From Spirochaetota bacterium (GTDB taxonomy: Bacteria; Spirochaetota; UBA4802; UB4802): a stretch of 14,676 bases of DNA. The stretch spans positions 1 to 14,676 of the forward strand of contig JAKPOE010000062.1 in NCBI GenBank assembly GCA_029548025.1, written 5' to 3'. The position numbers and the translations under genes are program-made. Below, piece by piece: positions 1 through 8,257 of this stretch (position 1 is its first letter; every line of letters begins with the position of its first letter). The notes beneath the pieces were generated by a model, which saw only the letters and a program-made list of their open reading frames with translations, did no database searches and was not told where the DNA came from.

Positions 1-333
1 ATAGTCGCCAACGATATACGCCTCATGCACCTTCCCCAGCTTGGCAAGCACACTGTCAATGAGCACATCAATGCCTAAATATTTTTTTACCACGCTGTGT
101 ATGTCCTTATACAGTGGATGCATGGTGTTGGCGTTGTAATACACCTTGTTGCCGTTTGCGTTCCGCTCTAAATAGCCTGCTTCAACAAGGCGGTCAAGCT
201 CAACGCGCACAGCATTGGTGGACTCATTCATCTGTGCCGACAGCTCACGTAAGTAGCCTTTTGTGCTGGGATTGATAAAAAACTTAAGCAGTATCTTAAG
301 GCGTGTTTTTGATGTTATGATGGCATCTAACAT
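1..333 (-). CDS. Winged-helix regulator with C-terminal nucleotidyltransferase-like domain (partial, N-terminal 111 residues)
   Basis: The reading frame starts at the ATG on 331-333 and runs off the left edge without a stop. Residues about 1-70 form a winged helix-turn-helix: a start MLDAIITSKTRLKILLKFF, a recognition-helix region STNAVRVELDRLVEAGYL, and a wing (NGNKVYYNANT). Residues 71-111 (HPLYKDIHSVVKKYLGID, then KVHEAYIVGDY) match the linker and first strand of the family in which this ArsR/MarR-like domain is joined to a nucleotidyltransferase-like domain. In that family the strand is followed by GDFA-type motifs, which here would lie outside the window. The full protein would be near 190 residues. 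It probably binds DNA as a regulator, but its target and ligand are unknown. There is no Shine-Dalgarno upstream, and the best promoter places the transcript start at or next to the ATG, so the mRNA may be leaderless. Confidence 0.8.
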   Translation of the reverse strand, partial: MLDAIITSKTRLKILLKFFINPSTKGYLRELSAQMNESTNAVRVELDRLVEAGYLERNANGNKVYYNANTMHPLYKDIHSVVKKYLGIDVLIDSVLAKLGKVHEAYIVGDY

Positions 334-339
334 GGTTAA

Positions 340-368
340 TGAGTACTATTTTGACTCAATTTTGTCAA
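340..368 (-). promoter_or_regulatory. Candidate promoter for the winged-helix regulator
   Basis: A perfect -35 hexamer TTGACA (minus strand, 363-368) lies 17 bp from TACTCA (340-345), a poor -10. A start about 7 bp further on would fall at the ATG (331-333), giving a leaderless mRNA. A dyad TTGAC-N8-GTCAA (351-368) overlaps the -35, and a second short dyad GAGT-N9-ACTC (341-357) covers the spacer. The arrangement suggests repressor binding, possibly autoregulation, but this is inference. Confidence 0.4.
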
Positions 369-395
369 GCGTTTATAGAATTTATCTTTTTTTTG

Positions 396-583
396 CTAAT
401 GTTTCTTGTTCCATAGTATTCCTTCTTTACGGATGACATCGCTCAAGCGGTGTTGTTCTAACTAAATGATATCCACATCACGTCCCATATATGCTGAAAT
501 AAAGGACATAACGTTAAAAAAATATTTATCATCCAATCCAGCAAAGCCTATATCACTATATCAATATTAGAATCTTCATAATA
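396..583 (-). pseudogene. Decayed MNT-type nucleotidyltransferase gene
   Basis: Joined across one lesion, the minus strand reads YYEDSNIDIGFAGLDDKYFF, then NVMSFISAYMGRDVDII, stop, then LEQHRLSDVIRKEGILWNKKH and a terminal TAG at 396-398. This is the C-terminal half of a small nucleotidyltransferase of the MNT/KNTase type. The SNIDI stretch corresponds to the metal-binding DxD region, and VDII-LEQ to the later strand (VDLVxL). Three lesions are visible: a tandem 8-bp duplication (548-555 and 556-563) that shifts the frame, an in-frame TAG at 462-464, and loss of the 5' part with the GS motif. Only 19 nt separate its recognisable start from the M16 peptidase stop. Relatives often act as antitoxins paired with HEPN proteins; no HEPN gene is visible here. 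Confidence 0.72.
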
Positions 584-602
584 CTATACAGTTACTATCG
601 CA

Positions 603-1865
603 TTACAAATCAAGATGAAAGGTGTCTATATGATGTTGGGGGAGTTTTCCAATTGTCACAAGCGAAAACTTTGCATTGTTAAAGATGCGGAAGGCAATAC
701 GCATAAAGTCATCCATGGTTACGGTTTGTATTTCACGCACTATCTCCTGAAATGTGAAATGTCGCCCATAGGTCATCTCATTCTTTGCTATATGGCTCAT
801 ACGCACTTCAGTACTCTCCAGGCTCAATGCCATGTTACCAATTAAATAGCTTTTGGCATCCGAAAGCTCTTCATGGGTAATACCCTGTGATACAATTTGT
901 TTGCACTCATTGGCAATCAATGGTAATAATTTATTATATTGTGACGGGGATGTCCCGCAATAGATTCCAAAAATGCCGGTATCCATAAACGACGAATGAA
1001 AACAATAGATGCTGTAGCACAAACCCTCTTTTTCACGTATATTTTGAAAAAGGCGTGATGACATGCTGCCGCCTAAAATAGTATTGAATAGATAATATGC
1101 CCACCTGTCATTATCAACCTTGCTTAATCCATCCGTCCCAATGCACAGATGAATCTGCTCTAAATCCTTGTCCATATGGTAGCGGTACAATCGTTTCGAT
1201 GGTTGTGGCATAACAGCCGGAACATTATTTTCTGATGAACAATTACTGCAAAAATACTTTTCTATAATAGTACGGGCATTATCAACAGTAAAATTACCGG
1301 AGATGGCAAAAAGGCAATTATCATCTTTATAATGCTGTTTATAAAACTCAACAATGGAATCTCTATTAATTGTAGTAACCGTATCAACGACACCAAGGAT
1401 AGGATGACCAAGAGGACTTTGATAAAACATATTTTCCATAAAAAGATCATGTATATGTTCATCAGGGGTGTCTTCATACATGCGTATTTCTTCAAGGACA
1501 ACATTTTTTTCTTTTTCTATCTCTTCGGCATCAAAGATGGAATTAAAGTAGGTATCAGACAATATCTCGCATGCCAGTTCTAAATAATCAGAAACCACAT
1601 TGATATAATAGCAGGTATATTCACGGTTGGTAGCTGCATTATGCTGACCACCAACCCTGTCAACAAGGCGTGCAATATCTTTTGCGCTGTATTTTTTTGT
1701 ACCTTTAAACAGCATATGCTCAATGAAATGGGCATACCCCATTTCATTGACTTTTTCGTGCCGCGAACCAACCCGTATCCATAACCCACACGAAATAGAT
1801 ACAACATTATCAATTGGCTCTAACAAAACAACAAGCCCATCAGGAAGTGTAAATTTATGAACCAT
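603..1865 (-). CDS. M16 family zinc metallopeptidase (processing-peptidase-like)
   Basis: This 420-residue protein belongs to the pitrilysin/mitochondrial-processing-peptidase-like family. The inverted zinc motif HxxEH is HFIEH at residues 46-50: His46 and His50 bind zinc and Glu49 is the catalytic base. Glu126 in VVLEEIRMYED is the expected third ligand, 76 residues further on. The inactive C-terminal half carries the typical GGSMSSRLFQNIREKEGL and CYSIY signature. The length equals that of single-unit bacterial homologues such as B. subtilis YmxG. No signal peptide is seen, so it probably cleaves peptides in the cytoplasm; the substrate is unknown. It starts 8 nt after pnp in the same transcription unit, a conserved neighbourhood. 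The Shine-Dalgarno is weak, so translational coupling to pnp is plausible. The dut gene that often follows is missing, and the decayed nucleotidyltransferase lies there instead. Confidence 0.93.
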   Translation of the reverse strand: MVHKFTLPDGLVVLLEPIDNVVSISCGLWIRVGSRHEKVNEMGYAHFIEHMLFKGTKKYSAKDIARLVDRVGGQHNAATNREYTCYYINVVSDYLELACEILSDTYFNSIFDAEEIEKEKNVVLEEIRMYEDTPDEHIHDLFMENMFYQSPLGHPILGVVDTVTTINRDSIVEFYKQHYKDDNCLFAISGNFTVDNARTIIEKYFCSNCSSENNVPAVMPQPSKRLYRYHMDKDLEQIHLCIGTDGLSKVDNDRWAYYLFNTILGGSMSSRLFQNIREKEGLCYSIYCFHSSFMDTGIFGIYCGTSPSQYNKLLPLIANECKQIVSQGITHEELSDAKSYLIGNMALSLESTEVRMSHIAKNEMTYGRHFTFQEIVREIQTVTMDDFMRIAFRIFNNAKFSLVTIGKLPQHHIDTFHLDL

Positions 1866-1873
1866 TGGACAAT

Positions 1874-3961
1874 CTAATGTTTTTTCATAGCATCTTTACG
1901 GCTTAGATTAATCCTGCCCTGATCATCAATGCTTATTACCTTAACCATTACCTCATCGCCTTCCTTAAGCACGTCTTTAACTTTTTCAACGCGGTTAAAA
2001 TCCAGTTTTGAAATGTGTACCAGACCCTGCTTCCCGGGTAAAACTTCAACGAATGCACCAAAGTCGGTAATACGTTTTACAACACCTTTATAGATGGTGC
2101 CAACCTCAACCTCTTCTATCAGCCCCTTGATTGCCTGTTGTGCCTTATCAATTGCGCTTTGTTCATTGGCTGAAATAAAGATAGTACCATCCTGTTCAAT
2201 GTTAATCTCGGCACCCGTTTCCTCAATAATCTTTTTTATTACTCTTCCGCCCGGTCCTATGACCTCACCAATCTTTTCTATCTCAATTTTCATTACGGCA
2301 ATTTTTGGCGCATGGGGCGATAGTTCCTGTGCAGGTTGGGAAACGACTGAATTCATCTTTTCCAGTATATAGAGCCTTCCTTCTTTTGCCTGCTCCAGCG
2401 CTTTGCGCATAATTTCGGTAGTTATGCCTTCGATCTTGATATCCATCTGAAATGCGGTAATACCTGTTGCCGTGCCTGCCACCTTAAAATCCATATCACC
2501 TAAATGGTCCTCAATCCCCTGAATATCACTTAAGATTGCATATCGCTCGCCTTCCAGTACTAATCCCATGGCAATCCCGGCTACCTGATCCTTCATTGGC
2601 ACCCCGGCATTAAACAAAGCAAGTGACCCGGCACATACCGTTGCCATTGATGATGAACCGTTCGATTCTAAAACTTCTGAAACAACGCGTATTGTATACG
2701 GAAATTCCTTCTCATCGGGAATAGCATATTCAATGGCGCGTTCGGCAAGCATGCCATGTCCTATCTCGCGTCTTCCTACTCCGCCAACCCTGCCAACTTC
2801 ACCAGTGCTAAATGGCGGGAAGTAGTAATGCAGCATGAAGCGCTTATATGATTCTTCCAGTAAATCTATGCTGTCAATACGCTGAGACTCAGCAACAGTT
2901 CCAAGGGTAACTATCCCAAGGCTTTGTGTTTGACCACGGGTAAACAGCGCCGAACCATGAGCCCGTGGAAGGATGCCAACCATAATATCAATGGGACGAA
3001 TATTGTTCAGTCCTCTGCCATCAGGGCGGGAACCTTCATCAAGTATACGTGAGCGTATCACCTCGGCATCCATTGCATCAACAATCTCAGGAACAAGTGC
3101 TATTGTATCGGGAAATTGTTCTTTCAGGTCATTGGTAATAGCGGTTATGATAGCATCTTTTGCATCTTCACGTGCTTTCTTTTCCGTATATTCTTTAAAA
3201 TTTTCAACTGCAGTAAAGTACTTCTCACGAATAACCTTTTCAAGCTTGTTATCGCTCAGTTTTGGTATATACTGCATTAATGGTTTGCCGCAGGTATTTT
3301 TCAATTCTTCCTGAATTTCGCACAGTTTAATGATATTTGCATGGGCAAATTCTACTGCCTGTATCATGGCATCTTCAGATAAATTTTTTGCCTGTCCTTC
3401 AATCATGGTTACCGCTTTTCTGGTACCGGCTACAACAAGGTCAATATCGCTGTTTTCCATTTCCTGAAAAGATGGATTCACAATCCATTGCCCATCAACC
3501 CTTCCAACCCTTACAGCGCCAACCGGTCCTTTAAACGGTACACCTGAGATGCTTAACGCTGCGGAAGCAGCATTTATTGCCAGGATATCAGGCTGATGTT
3601 CCCTGTCCGCTGATAAAACATAGATAATAATCTGCACCTCGTTGACAAAATCATCCGGGAAAAGAGGACGTATGGGACGGTCGGCCAACCGGCTGGTAAG
3701 GATCTCTTTATCGCTTGGTCTGCCCTCACGCTTAATAAATCCACCCGGTATTTTGCCTGCTGAATAATGCTTTTCCCGGTAATCAACCGTTAATGGAAAA
3801 AAATCCTGCCCTTCTACAACCTTTTTTGAAGCAACAGCAGATGAAAATACAATGGTTTCACCACAGGAAACAACTACTGCACCATCTGCCTGCTTTGCTA
3901 AAATGCCTGTACTGAACTGAATTAAATCATTTCCTATTGTTACTGCAAATTCCTTATTCAT
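1874..3961 (-). CDS. pnp: Polyribonucleotide nucleotidyltransferase (PNPase)
   Basis: PNPase degrades RNA 3' to 5' with phosphate, releasing nucleoside diphosphates, and can add tails in reverse. It acts as a trimer, often in a degradosome. The 695 residues show the usual order: RNase PH domain 1 (about 1-220, with FFPLTVDYREKHYSAGKIPGGF), an all-alpha linker, RNase PH domain 2 (about 300-545), a KH domain (about 555-615, IGPGGRVIKKIIEETG) and an S1 domain (about 620-690, GVVKRITDFGAFVEVLPGKQ). In SDIQGIEDHLGDMD, Asp479 and Asp485 correspond to catalytic Asp486 and Asp492 of the E. coli enzyme. The start follows AAGGA with 7-nt spacing. It lies 44 nt downstream of rpsO, the classic rpsO-pnp pair. 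In E. coli, PNPase represses its own message through a leader hairpin; no comparable stem was found in the short gap here. Confidence 0.98.
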   Translation of the reverse strand: MNKEFAVTIGNDLIQFSTGILAKQADGAVVVSCGETIVFSSAVASKKVVEGQDFFPLTVDYREKHYSAGKIPGGFIKREGRPSDKEILTSRLADRPIRPLFPDDFVNEVQIIIYVLSADREHQPDILAINAASAALSISGVPFKGPVGAVRVGRVDGQWIVNPSFQEMENSDIDLVVAGTRKAVTMIEGQAKNLSEDAMIQAVEFAHANIIKLCEIQEELKNTCGKPLMQYIPKLSDNKLEKVIREKYFTAVENFKEYTEKKAREDAKDAIITAITNDLKEQFPDTIALVPEIVDAMDAEVIRSRILDEGSRPDGRGLNNIRPIDIMVGILPRAHGSALFTRGQTQSLGIVTLGTVAESQRIDSIDLLEESYKRFMLHYYFPPFSTGEVGRVGGVGRREIGHGMLAERAIEYAIPDEKEFPYTIRVVSEVLESNGSSSMATVCAGSLALFNAGVPMKDQVAGIAMGLVLEGERYAILSDIQGIEDHLGDMDFKVAGTATGITAFQMDIKIEGITTEIMRKALEQAKEGRLYILEKMNSVVSQPAQELSPHAPKIAVMKIEIEKIGEVIGPGGRVIKKIIEETGAEINIEQDGTIFISANEQSAIDKAQQAIKGLIEEVEVGTIYKGVVKRITDFGAFVEVLPGKQGLVHISKLDFNRVEKVKDVLKEGDEVMVKVISIDDQGRINLSRKDAMKKH

Positions 3962-4005
3962 TGTTCATTCCTTCACACCTAAAATGTAATACCATTGTTT
4001 CTGCT

Positions 4006-4263
4006 CTACCTTCGTATACCAAGAGATTTAATCAGTTCCCTGTACTTCATCACATCCTTTTTCTTAAGATAATCAAGCAGCCTTCTTCGTGTACCTACCA
4101 GCTTAAGCAATCCACGTCTTGAATGATGATCTTTGATGTGTACCTTAAAATGCTCAGTAAGATGATTAATCCGCTCAGTTAAAAGAGCAATCTGTACCTC
4201 AGTTGAACCGGTATCCTTTTCATGCACCCGGTATTTGTTGATAATCTCATTTTTTTCAACCAT
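4006..4263 (-). CDS. rpsO: 30S ribosomal protein S15
   Basis: S15 is a primary 16S rRNA-binding protein of the small-subunit platform that nucleates binding of S6 and S18. The 85 residues carry the family core: [19 protein letters not shown], then [20 protein letters not shown] and a basic C-terminus ending GIRR. It is slightly shorter than the usual 88-89 residues because of a compact N-terminus. A strong AAGGAGGAG lies 11 nt before the ATG, and a promoter candidate lies in the 140-nt gap upstream, so rpsO-pnp-M16 can probably be transcribed separately from the rimP operon. Confidence 0.97.
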   Translation of the reverse strand: MVEKNEIINKYRVHEKDTGSTEVQIALLTERINHLTEHFKVHIKDHHSRRGLLKLVGTRRRLLDYLKKKDVMKYRELIKSLGIRR

Positions 4264-4312
4264 ACGACGCTTTTCTCCTCCTTACCTATCACTTTACTTA
4301 AAATACTTTTTA

Positions 4313-4341
4313 TTCATAGTTAGTCTAATCGTAACTGTTAA
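4313..4341 (-). promoter_or_regulatory. Candidate internal promoter for rpsO-pnp
   Basis: On the minus strand TTAACA (4336-4341), a 17-bp spacer and TATGAA (4313-4318) form a sigma70-like promoter about 50 bp before the rpsO ATG. An overlapping alternative is TTGCAA, 16 bp, TACGAT. This 140-nt gap (4264-4403) is the longest within the cluster and holds no gene. Confidence 0.45.
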
Positions 4342-4380
4342 CACTGCTATTGCAAGCTAAAATCAGTCAAGAAATAAATT

Positions 4381-4402
4381 TATATATACTTTTATATATA
4401 CT
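4381..4402 (+). repeat. Short AT direct repeat after truB
   Basis: The 10-mer TATATATACT occurs at 4381-4390 and again at 4393-4402, immediately downstream of the truB stop. It is almost pure A/T with no G/C-rich stem or T-run, so it does not look like an intrinsic terminator. It may simply be AT-rich spacer that eases DNA melting upstream of the rpsO promoter. Confidence 0.5.
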
Positions 4403-4403
4403 A

Positions 4404-5348
4404 TTATAGTATTGTATCAAGCATATCAATTTCTTCAACAAAAACTCTTTCACATCGGTACACTTCCCCTTGTTTATGAGCTATCGCCACAAGCACCTTT
4501 TGTCCTTCAGGGATTACCCTGAACAGTTCATTTTTCTCAGTGGCAGTAACAACATCATCAGCAGTAAGGTGTTTACCATGCTTAATATTAATAAGCGCTT
4601 TTTCTTTAACTTCAACCACACCAAATTCATATAAGGCGTCATAGGGAGCATATACCCCGTCGATGTTTTTTATTTCTTTGCCAGGCAGTTCATCACACTG
4701 CTCCAGCCGTAAAGCATTATCAACACTGAAATGTCCAACCGCTATACGCTGCAGCCGCACAACATGAGCGCCCACCTGTAAACTGTTACCTAAATCCCGA
4801 GCAAGTGCTCTGATATAGGTTCCCTTGCTGCATAAAACATCCAGTGTAATCTGTGCGCGCTGCTTATCAAAGTTAAGAACATTGATTGCATAAATACAGA
4901 CTGTTCGCGGGGCAATAGTAATCTCTTCACCCCGTCGTACTCTATCTGAAGCGCGTCTTCCGCCGATTTTTACCGCTGAGTAAAGCGGCGGGGTCTGGCT
5001 GATAGTACCAACAAATGTATCCTGCAGACATGAATCTATCTCTTCAAAGGTACAGTTTACTTCATGGGTTGCAATGATGGCACCCTCACAATCATGGGTG
5101 TCGGTTGCAATCCCTAACTGAATGGTTGCAATATACCGCTTATCCATATCCATAAAATACGGCACCAGTTTAGTAGTCCACCCCGTACACAGAACCAGAA
5201 CACCCGATGCAAACTTATCCAGCGTTCCTGTATGGCCAGCTTTTTTTACCTTCAATTTTTTTTTGATTATGCTGATAATATCAAAAGAGGTGTATCCTGC
5301 AGGTTTGTCTATAACCAGCACGCAACCCTTACTATATGAAACTTTCAT
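4404..5348 (-). CDS. truB: tRNA pseudouridine(55) synthase TruB
   Basis: TruB converts U55 in the T-loop of tRNAs to pseudouridine and also helps tRNA fold. The 314 residues begin with the family motif VLVIDKPAGYTSFDII; the catalytic Asp is Asp44 in GHTGTLDKFASGVL. Further motifs are KRYIATIQLGIATDTHDCEG, SQTPPLYSAVKIGGRRA and CSKGTYIRALARDLG. The last 75 or so residues, including VVEVKEKALINIKHGKHL, fit a C-terminal PUA-like RNA-binding domain. One oddity is Lys45 directly after the catalytic Asp, where nearly all homologues have Pro (GTLDPxAxG). The ATG overlaps the rbfA stop by 4 nt (ATGA), so the two are probably translationally coupled. ribF, a frequent neighbour, is absent. Confidence 0.96.
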   Translation of the reverse strand: MKVSYSKGCVLVIDKPAGYTSFDIISIIKKKLKVKKAGHTGTLDKFASGVLVLCTGWTTKLVPYFMDMDKRYIATIQLGIATDTHDCEGAIIATHEVNCTFEEIDSCLQDTFVGTISQTPPLYSAVKIGGRRASDRVRRGEEITIAPRTVCIYAINVLNFDKQRAQITLDVLCSKGTYIRALARDLGNSLQVGAHVVRLQRIAVGHFSVDNALRLEQCDELPGKEIKNIDGVYAPYDALYEFGVVEVKEKALINIKHGKHLTADDVVTATEKNELFRVIPEGQKVLVAIAHKQGEVYRCERVFVEEIDMLDTIL

Positions 5349-5725
5349 GATTTACTGGAACTATCACCATTATCATTTTTAGCAGATTCTTTTTGCAGCT
5401 TCTCAAGCAGATTTACCATGGTAACGCCTTCTTCAATTGACGTATCCACATAAAACCTCACTTCCGGTATAGTATGGATACGTAATGACTTCCCCACCCG
5501 GTACTGTACAAATCCGCGTGCAGATTGTAGCCCTTCTAATGTCTTTTGCCGGTCATGTTCATCGCCCAGGATTGAAATATATACATCAGCATATGCATAA
5601 TCTTTACTCATCTTTACCCGTGTTACCGTTACAAAACCAATCCTGGGATCTTTGAGTTCGGTTACAATAAGGGTGCCAATTAATTTCTGTATTTGTGCTT
5701 CTAACTTTTGTTTTCTGTACCCCAT
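5345..5725 (-). CDS. rbfA: Ribosome-binding factor A
   Basis: RbfA is a small KH-fold protein that binds the 30S subunit near the 5' end of 16S rRNA and supports late maturation and cold adaptation. The 126 residues show the family pattern: an N-terminal helix (RKQKLEAQIQKLIGTLIVTE), LKDPRIGFVTVTRVKMSKD, YAYADVYISILGDE, and LRIHTIPEVRFYVDTSIEEG. The length is typical. It sits 10 nt after infB and overlaps truB by 4 nt. The ribosome site before the ATG is weak, which suggests coupling to infB translation. Confidence 0.96.
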   Translation of the reverse strand: MGYRKQKLEAQIQKLIGTLIVTELKDPRIGFVTVTRVKMSKDYAYADVYISILGDEHDRQKTLEGLQSARGFVQYRVGKSLRIHTIPEVRFYVDTSIEEGVTMVNLLEKLQKESAKNDNGDSSSKS

Positions 5726-5735
5726 GGTTATGCCA

Positions 5736-8234
5736 CTATTTACGTGAGTTGTCTCCCAATTTCTTTTTTATCTCTATTATTTGATATGATTCAAAGGTAT
5801 CACCTTCTTTGATGTCGTTAAAATTTTCCAGTGTAAAACCGCATTCCTGTCCTGCTTCAACCTCACCTGCATCATTTTTAAAGCGCTTCAGCGAATTGAG
5901 CTTCCCATCAAATACCACTACACTATCTCGTAACAGCCGTATTTTATCGCTTCGTTTCAAGCGCCCGGTGAGTACAACAGCGCCGGCAATAGTTCCAACC
6001 TTGCTTATCTTAAATGTTTGTTTAATCTCACCGGTGGATGTTATCTCTTCTTTCATCTCAGGAGATAGCATACCCTCCATCGCAGCCTTCACATCAGCAA
6101 TGGCATCGTAGATAATATTGTAATATTGGATCGAGACATTTTCCTTGTCAGCTATCTCTGCTACTTTTGATGATGGACGCACCTGATAGCCAATAATAAT
6201 TGCATTTGAAGCGGATGCCAGCATAACATCCGATTCATTGATACCACCAGTTGCCGCATGTATAACCTTTACCCGTATGTCGTTGGTAGAAAGTTTCTGT
6301 AAAGAGTCGCGCAATGCCTGTACTGAGCCATCAACATCAGCCTTAATAACAATCTTTAGTTCCTTAATCTCACCTTCTTTAATCATTGCATTAAGGTCTT
6401 CCAGAGTAACCTTCTTTACCTTCTGAGCGCTTTCCAGACGTACAAGCTCCTGCCTTTTCTGAGCTATCTGTCGGGCATATTTTTCCGATTCTACTACCTG
6501 AAATGGGTCGCCAGCCGAAGGGACACCGCTTATTCCCAGCACCTCAACAGGCATGGACGGAGTGGCTTCATAAACCTGTTCGCCAGTATCAGCAAACATG
6601 GCTCGCACCCTGCCCGAATAAAGCCCAACCACAAACGGGTCGCCAACCCTTAACGTACCATTTTGAACCAGCACCGTAGCGATGGGTCCTCTGCCTGGAT
6701 CAAGTTTAGATTCAATAACCACCCCTTTTGCCTTCAATGCTGGATTTGCCTTTAATTCCAGCATCTCAGCCTGAATCAAAATTAAATCTAAAAGCTCATT
6801 GATATTTATTTTTTGCTTTGCACTAATTTCAGCAAAAAGCGTTGTTCCACCCCACTCCTCAGGTATCAGCTCATAGGTGGTTAATTCCTGCTTAACACGA
6901 CCCGGGTTTGCTTCAGGTAAATCAATTTTATTTATAGCAACGATGATTGGTACATTTGCTGCTTTTGCGTGGTTTATTGCTTCTATTGTTTGCGGCATAA
7001 CACCATCATCAGCAGCAACAACTAAAACAACTATATCGGTAACGCTTGCACCACGTGCACGCATTGTGGTAAACGCCTCATGGCCGGGTGTATCTAAAAA
7101 CGTAACATATTTTTCGCCAACCTTTACCCGATAAGCACCAATGTGCTGAGTAATACCACCATGTTCAGTATCCACAACATTGGTTGTCCTGATTGCATCA
7201 AGAAGTTTTGTTTTACCATGGTCAACATGACCCATAACAGTAACAATGGGTGGACGCAAAACATAATCTTCTGGCCTATCTTCCTCCTCTGCTCGTATAA
7301 CAGTTTCTTCATACAGCGAAACAACCTTAACCTCGGTGCCATATTCACCAGCTAAAATTGAAGCAGTATCGGCATCAATGACCTGATTGATAGTTGCCAT
7401 CACACCCATCGACATAAGCTTGGCTATAACCTCGCTTGCCTTTATATTCATCTTTTTGGCAAGGTCACCCACGGTAATCGTTTCTGTAATTTCTATCTCT
7501 CTTGGAGTAACAGCTTCCCTTGGCAAAGCTTCCTTTTTCCTTTTCAATAATGACAGTTTTTCGTCAAACTCTGCTTTCTCCTTTTTCAGAAGACGTTTAT
7601 CTTTATCTTTTTCTTTTTCCTTTTCTTTTCCTTTATCTTTTTGCCGCTTCTGCAAATCAACAACTTCTTTATCAATAACAGCAACATCCTTTTTATCATG
7701 TAAGGGTTGCGCTGATGGTTTTTCCGGCTTTTGTTCTAGTCCGCCATGTTTTAGTTTTTGATCGTCTTTTTTTCCATCTTTTTTATAAAATTTGTTAAAA
7801 GGCTTACCCTGCCTGTCTTTTCTCTCAAATTTTTCATTTTTTCTTTGCCCATCCTTATGTTCATCCCTTCCTTGTTTAGACGGCTCAGCAGTTTTTACCT
7901 CTGCTTTTTTTCTGGCATCAGTTCCCTCATGGATTACCGTTTCTCCTTTACCGTCTGTTTCTTTCTTTAGTTCTTTTGCAACATGTACCTTCCGTTTTAA
8001 TTTAATCTTCTTTTTTAACTCAGCCTGTTGAATCAGCTTTTTGGCTTCCTGAGCCCGATGCTCCTTAATAATCTGAATCTTCTTTTCAATAAGAAATACA
8101 TCATCGTTGTGCAAATCGCTTTGTTCATTGTCGCAAGGGATGCCTAATTCCTTGCAGATTTTTATAACATCATCCGTTGAAACATGATTTTTTGTTGCAA
8201 CATCAATTGCTTTCATTAACAAATCCCTATTCAT
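5736..8234 (-). CDS. infB: Translation initiation factor IF-2
   Basis: IF-2 is the GTPase that brings initiator fMet-tRNA to the 30S subunit and promotes subunit joining. In 832 residues the order is: a short N-terminal helical module (1-60), a long Lys/Glu-rich disordered linker (about 60-245), an IF2_N module (about 260-315, [20 protein letters not shown]), then the G domain. G motifs are GHVDHGKT (335-342), [30 protein letters not shown] and SAK. Domains II to IV follow, with the C-terminal fMet-tRNA domain ([20 protein letters not shown]). The first ATG at 8232-8234 has no clear Shine-Dalgarno. Met7 (ATG 8214-8216) has AGGGA 7 nt upstream and is a credible alternative start giving 826 residues. 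It lies directly after nusA; the ylxR and L7Ae-like genes often found between them are absent. Confidence 0.97.
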   Translation of the reverse strand: MNRDLLMKAIDVATKNHVSTDDVIKICKELGIPCDNEQSDLHNDDVFLIEKKIQIIKEHRAQEAKKLIQQAELKKKIKLKRKVHVAKELKKETDGKGETVIHEGTDARKKAEVKTAEPSKQGRDEHKDGQRKNEKFERKDRQGKPFNKFYKKDGKKDDQKLKHGGLEQKPEKPSAQPLHDKKDVAVIDKEVVDLQKRQKDKGKEKEKEKDKDKRLLKKEKAEFDEKLSLLKRKKEALPREAVTPREIEITETITVGDLAKKMNIKASEVIAKLMSMGVMATINQVIDADTASILAGEYGTEVKVVSLYEETVIRAEEEDRPEDYVLRPPIVTVMGHVDHGKTKLLDAIRTTNVVDTEHGGITQHIGAYRVKVGEKYVTFLDTPGHEAFTTMRARGASVTDIVVLVVAADDGVMPQTIEAINHAKAANVPIIVAINKIDLPEANPGRVKQELTTYELIPEEWGGTTLFAEISAKQKININELLDLILIQAEMLELKANPALKAKGVVIESKLDPGRGPIATVLVQNGTLRVGDPFVVGLYSGRVRAMFADTGEQVYEATPSMPVEVLGISGVPSAGDPFQVVESEKYARQIAQKRQELVRLESAQKVKKVTLEDLNAMIKEGEIKELKIVIKADVDGSVQALRDSLQKLSTNDIRVKVIHAATGGINESDVMLASASNAIIIGYQVRPSSKVAEIADKENVSIQYYNIIYDAIADVKAAMEGMLSPEMKEEITSTGEIKQTFKISKVGTIAGAVVLTGRLKRSDKIRLLRDSVVVFDGKLNSLKRFKNDAGEVEAGQECGFTLENFNDIKEGDTFESYQIIEIKKKLGDNSRK
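7591..7643 (-). repeat. Low-complexity polypurine tract inside infB
   Basis: The plus strand is nearly all C/T (runs of TCTTTTT), so the coding strand is purine-rich and encodes a [15 protein letters not shown] segment of the IF-2 linker. This is low-complexity sequence likely to vary in length between strains. It forms no separate gene. Confidence 0.7.
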
Positions 8235-8257
8235 ACTAAAATTATTGACAGGAGCAT

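Noticed and set aside
462..464. In-frame TAG in the nucleotidyltransferase remnant as a recoded (read-through) codon
   Set aside because: The same gene also has a frameshifting 8-bp duplication and has lost its 5' half, so decay explains the stop better. Other genes here end normally with TAG (nusA, rpsO, TPR gene).
615..845. Plus-strand frame opposite the M16 gene
   Set aside because: Antisense shadow of a conserved gene, with no promoter or family signature.
2094..3534. Plus-strand open frames opposite pnp
   Set aside because: They are antisense to highly conserved PNPase domains, lack ribosome sites and encode low-complexity Ser/Ile-rich sequence.
4373..4406. TA-rich repeats after truB as a terminator
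   Set aside because: No GC-containing stem and no T-run; only A/T repeats.
7387..8031. Plus-strand open frames opposite the infB linker, rich in Phe and Ser
   Set aside because: They are the complement of the Lys/Glu-rich IF-2 linker; the Phe/Ser content follows from the polypurine coding strand.
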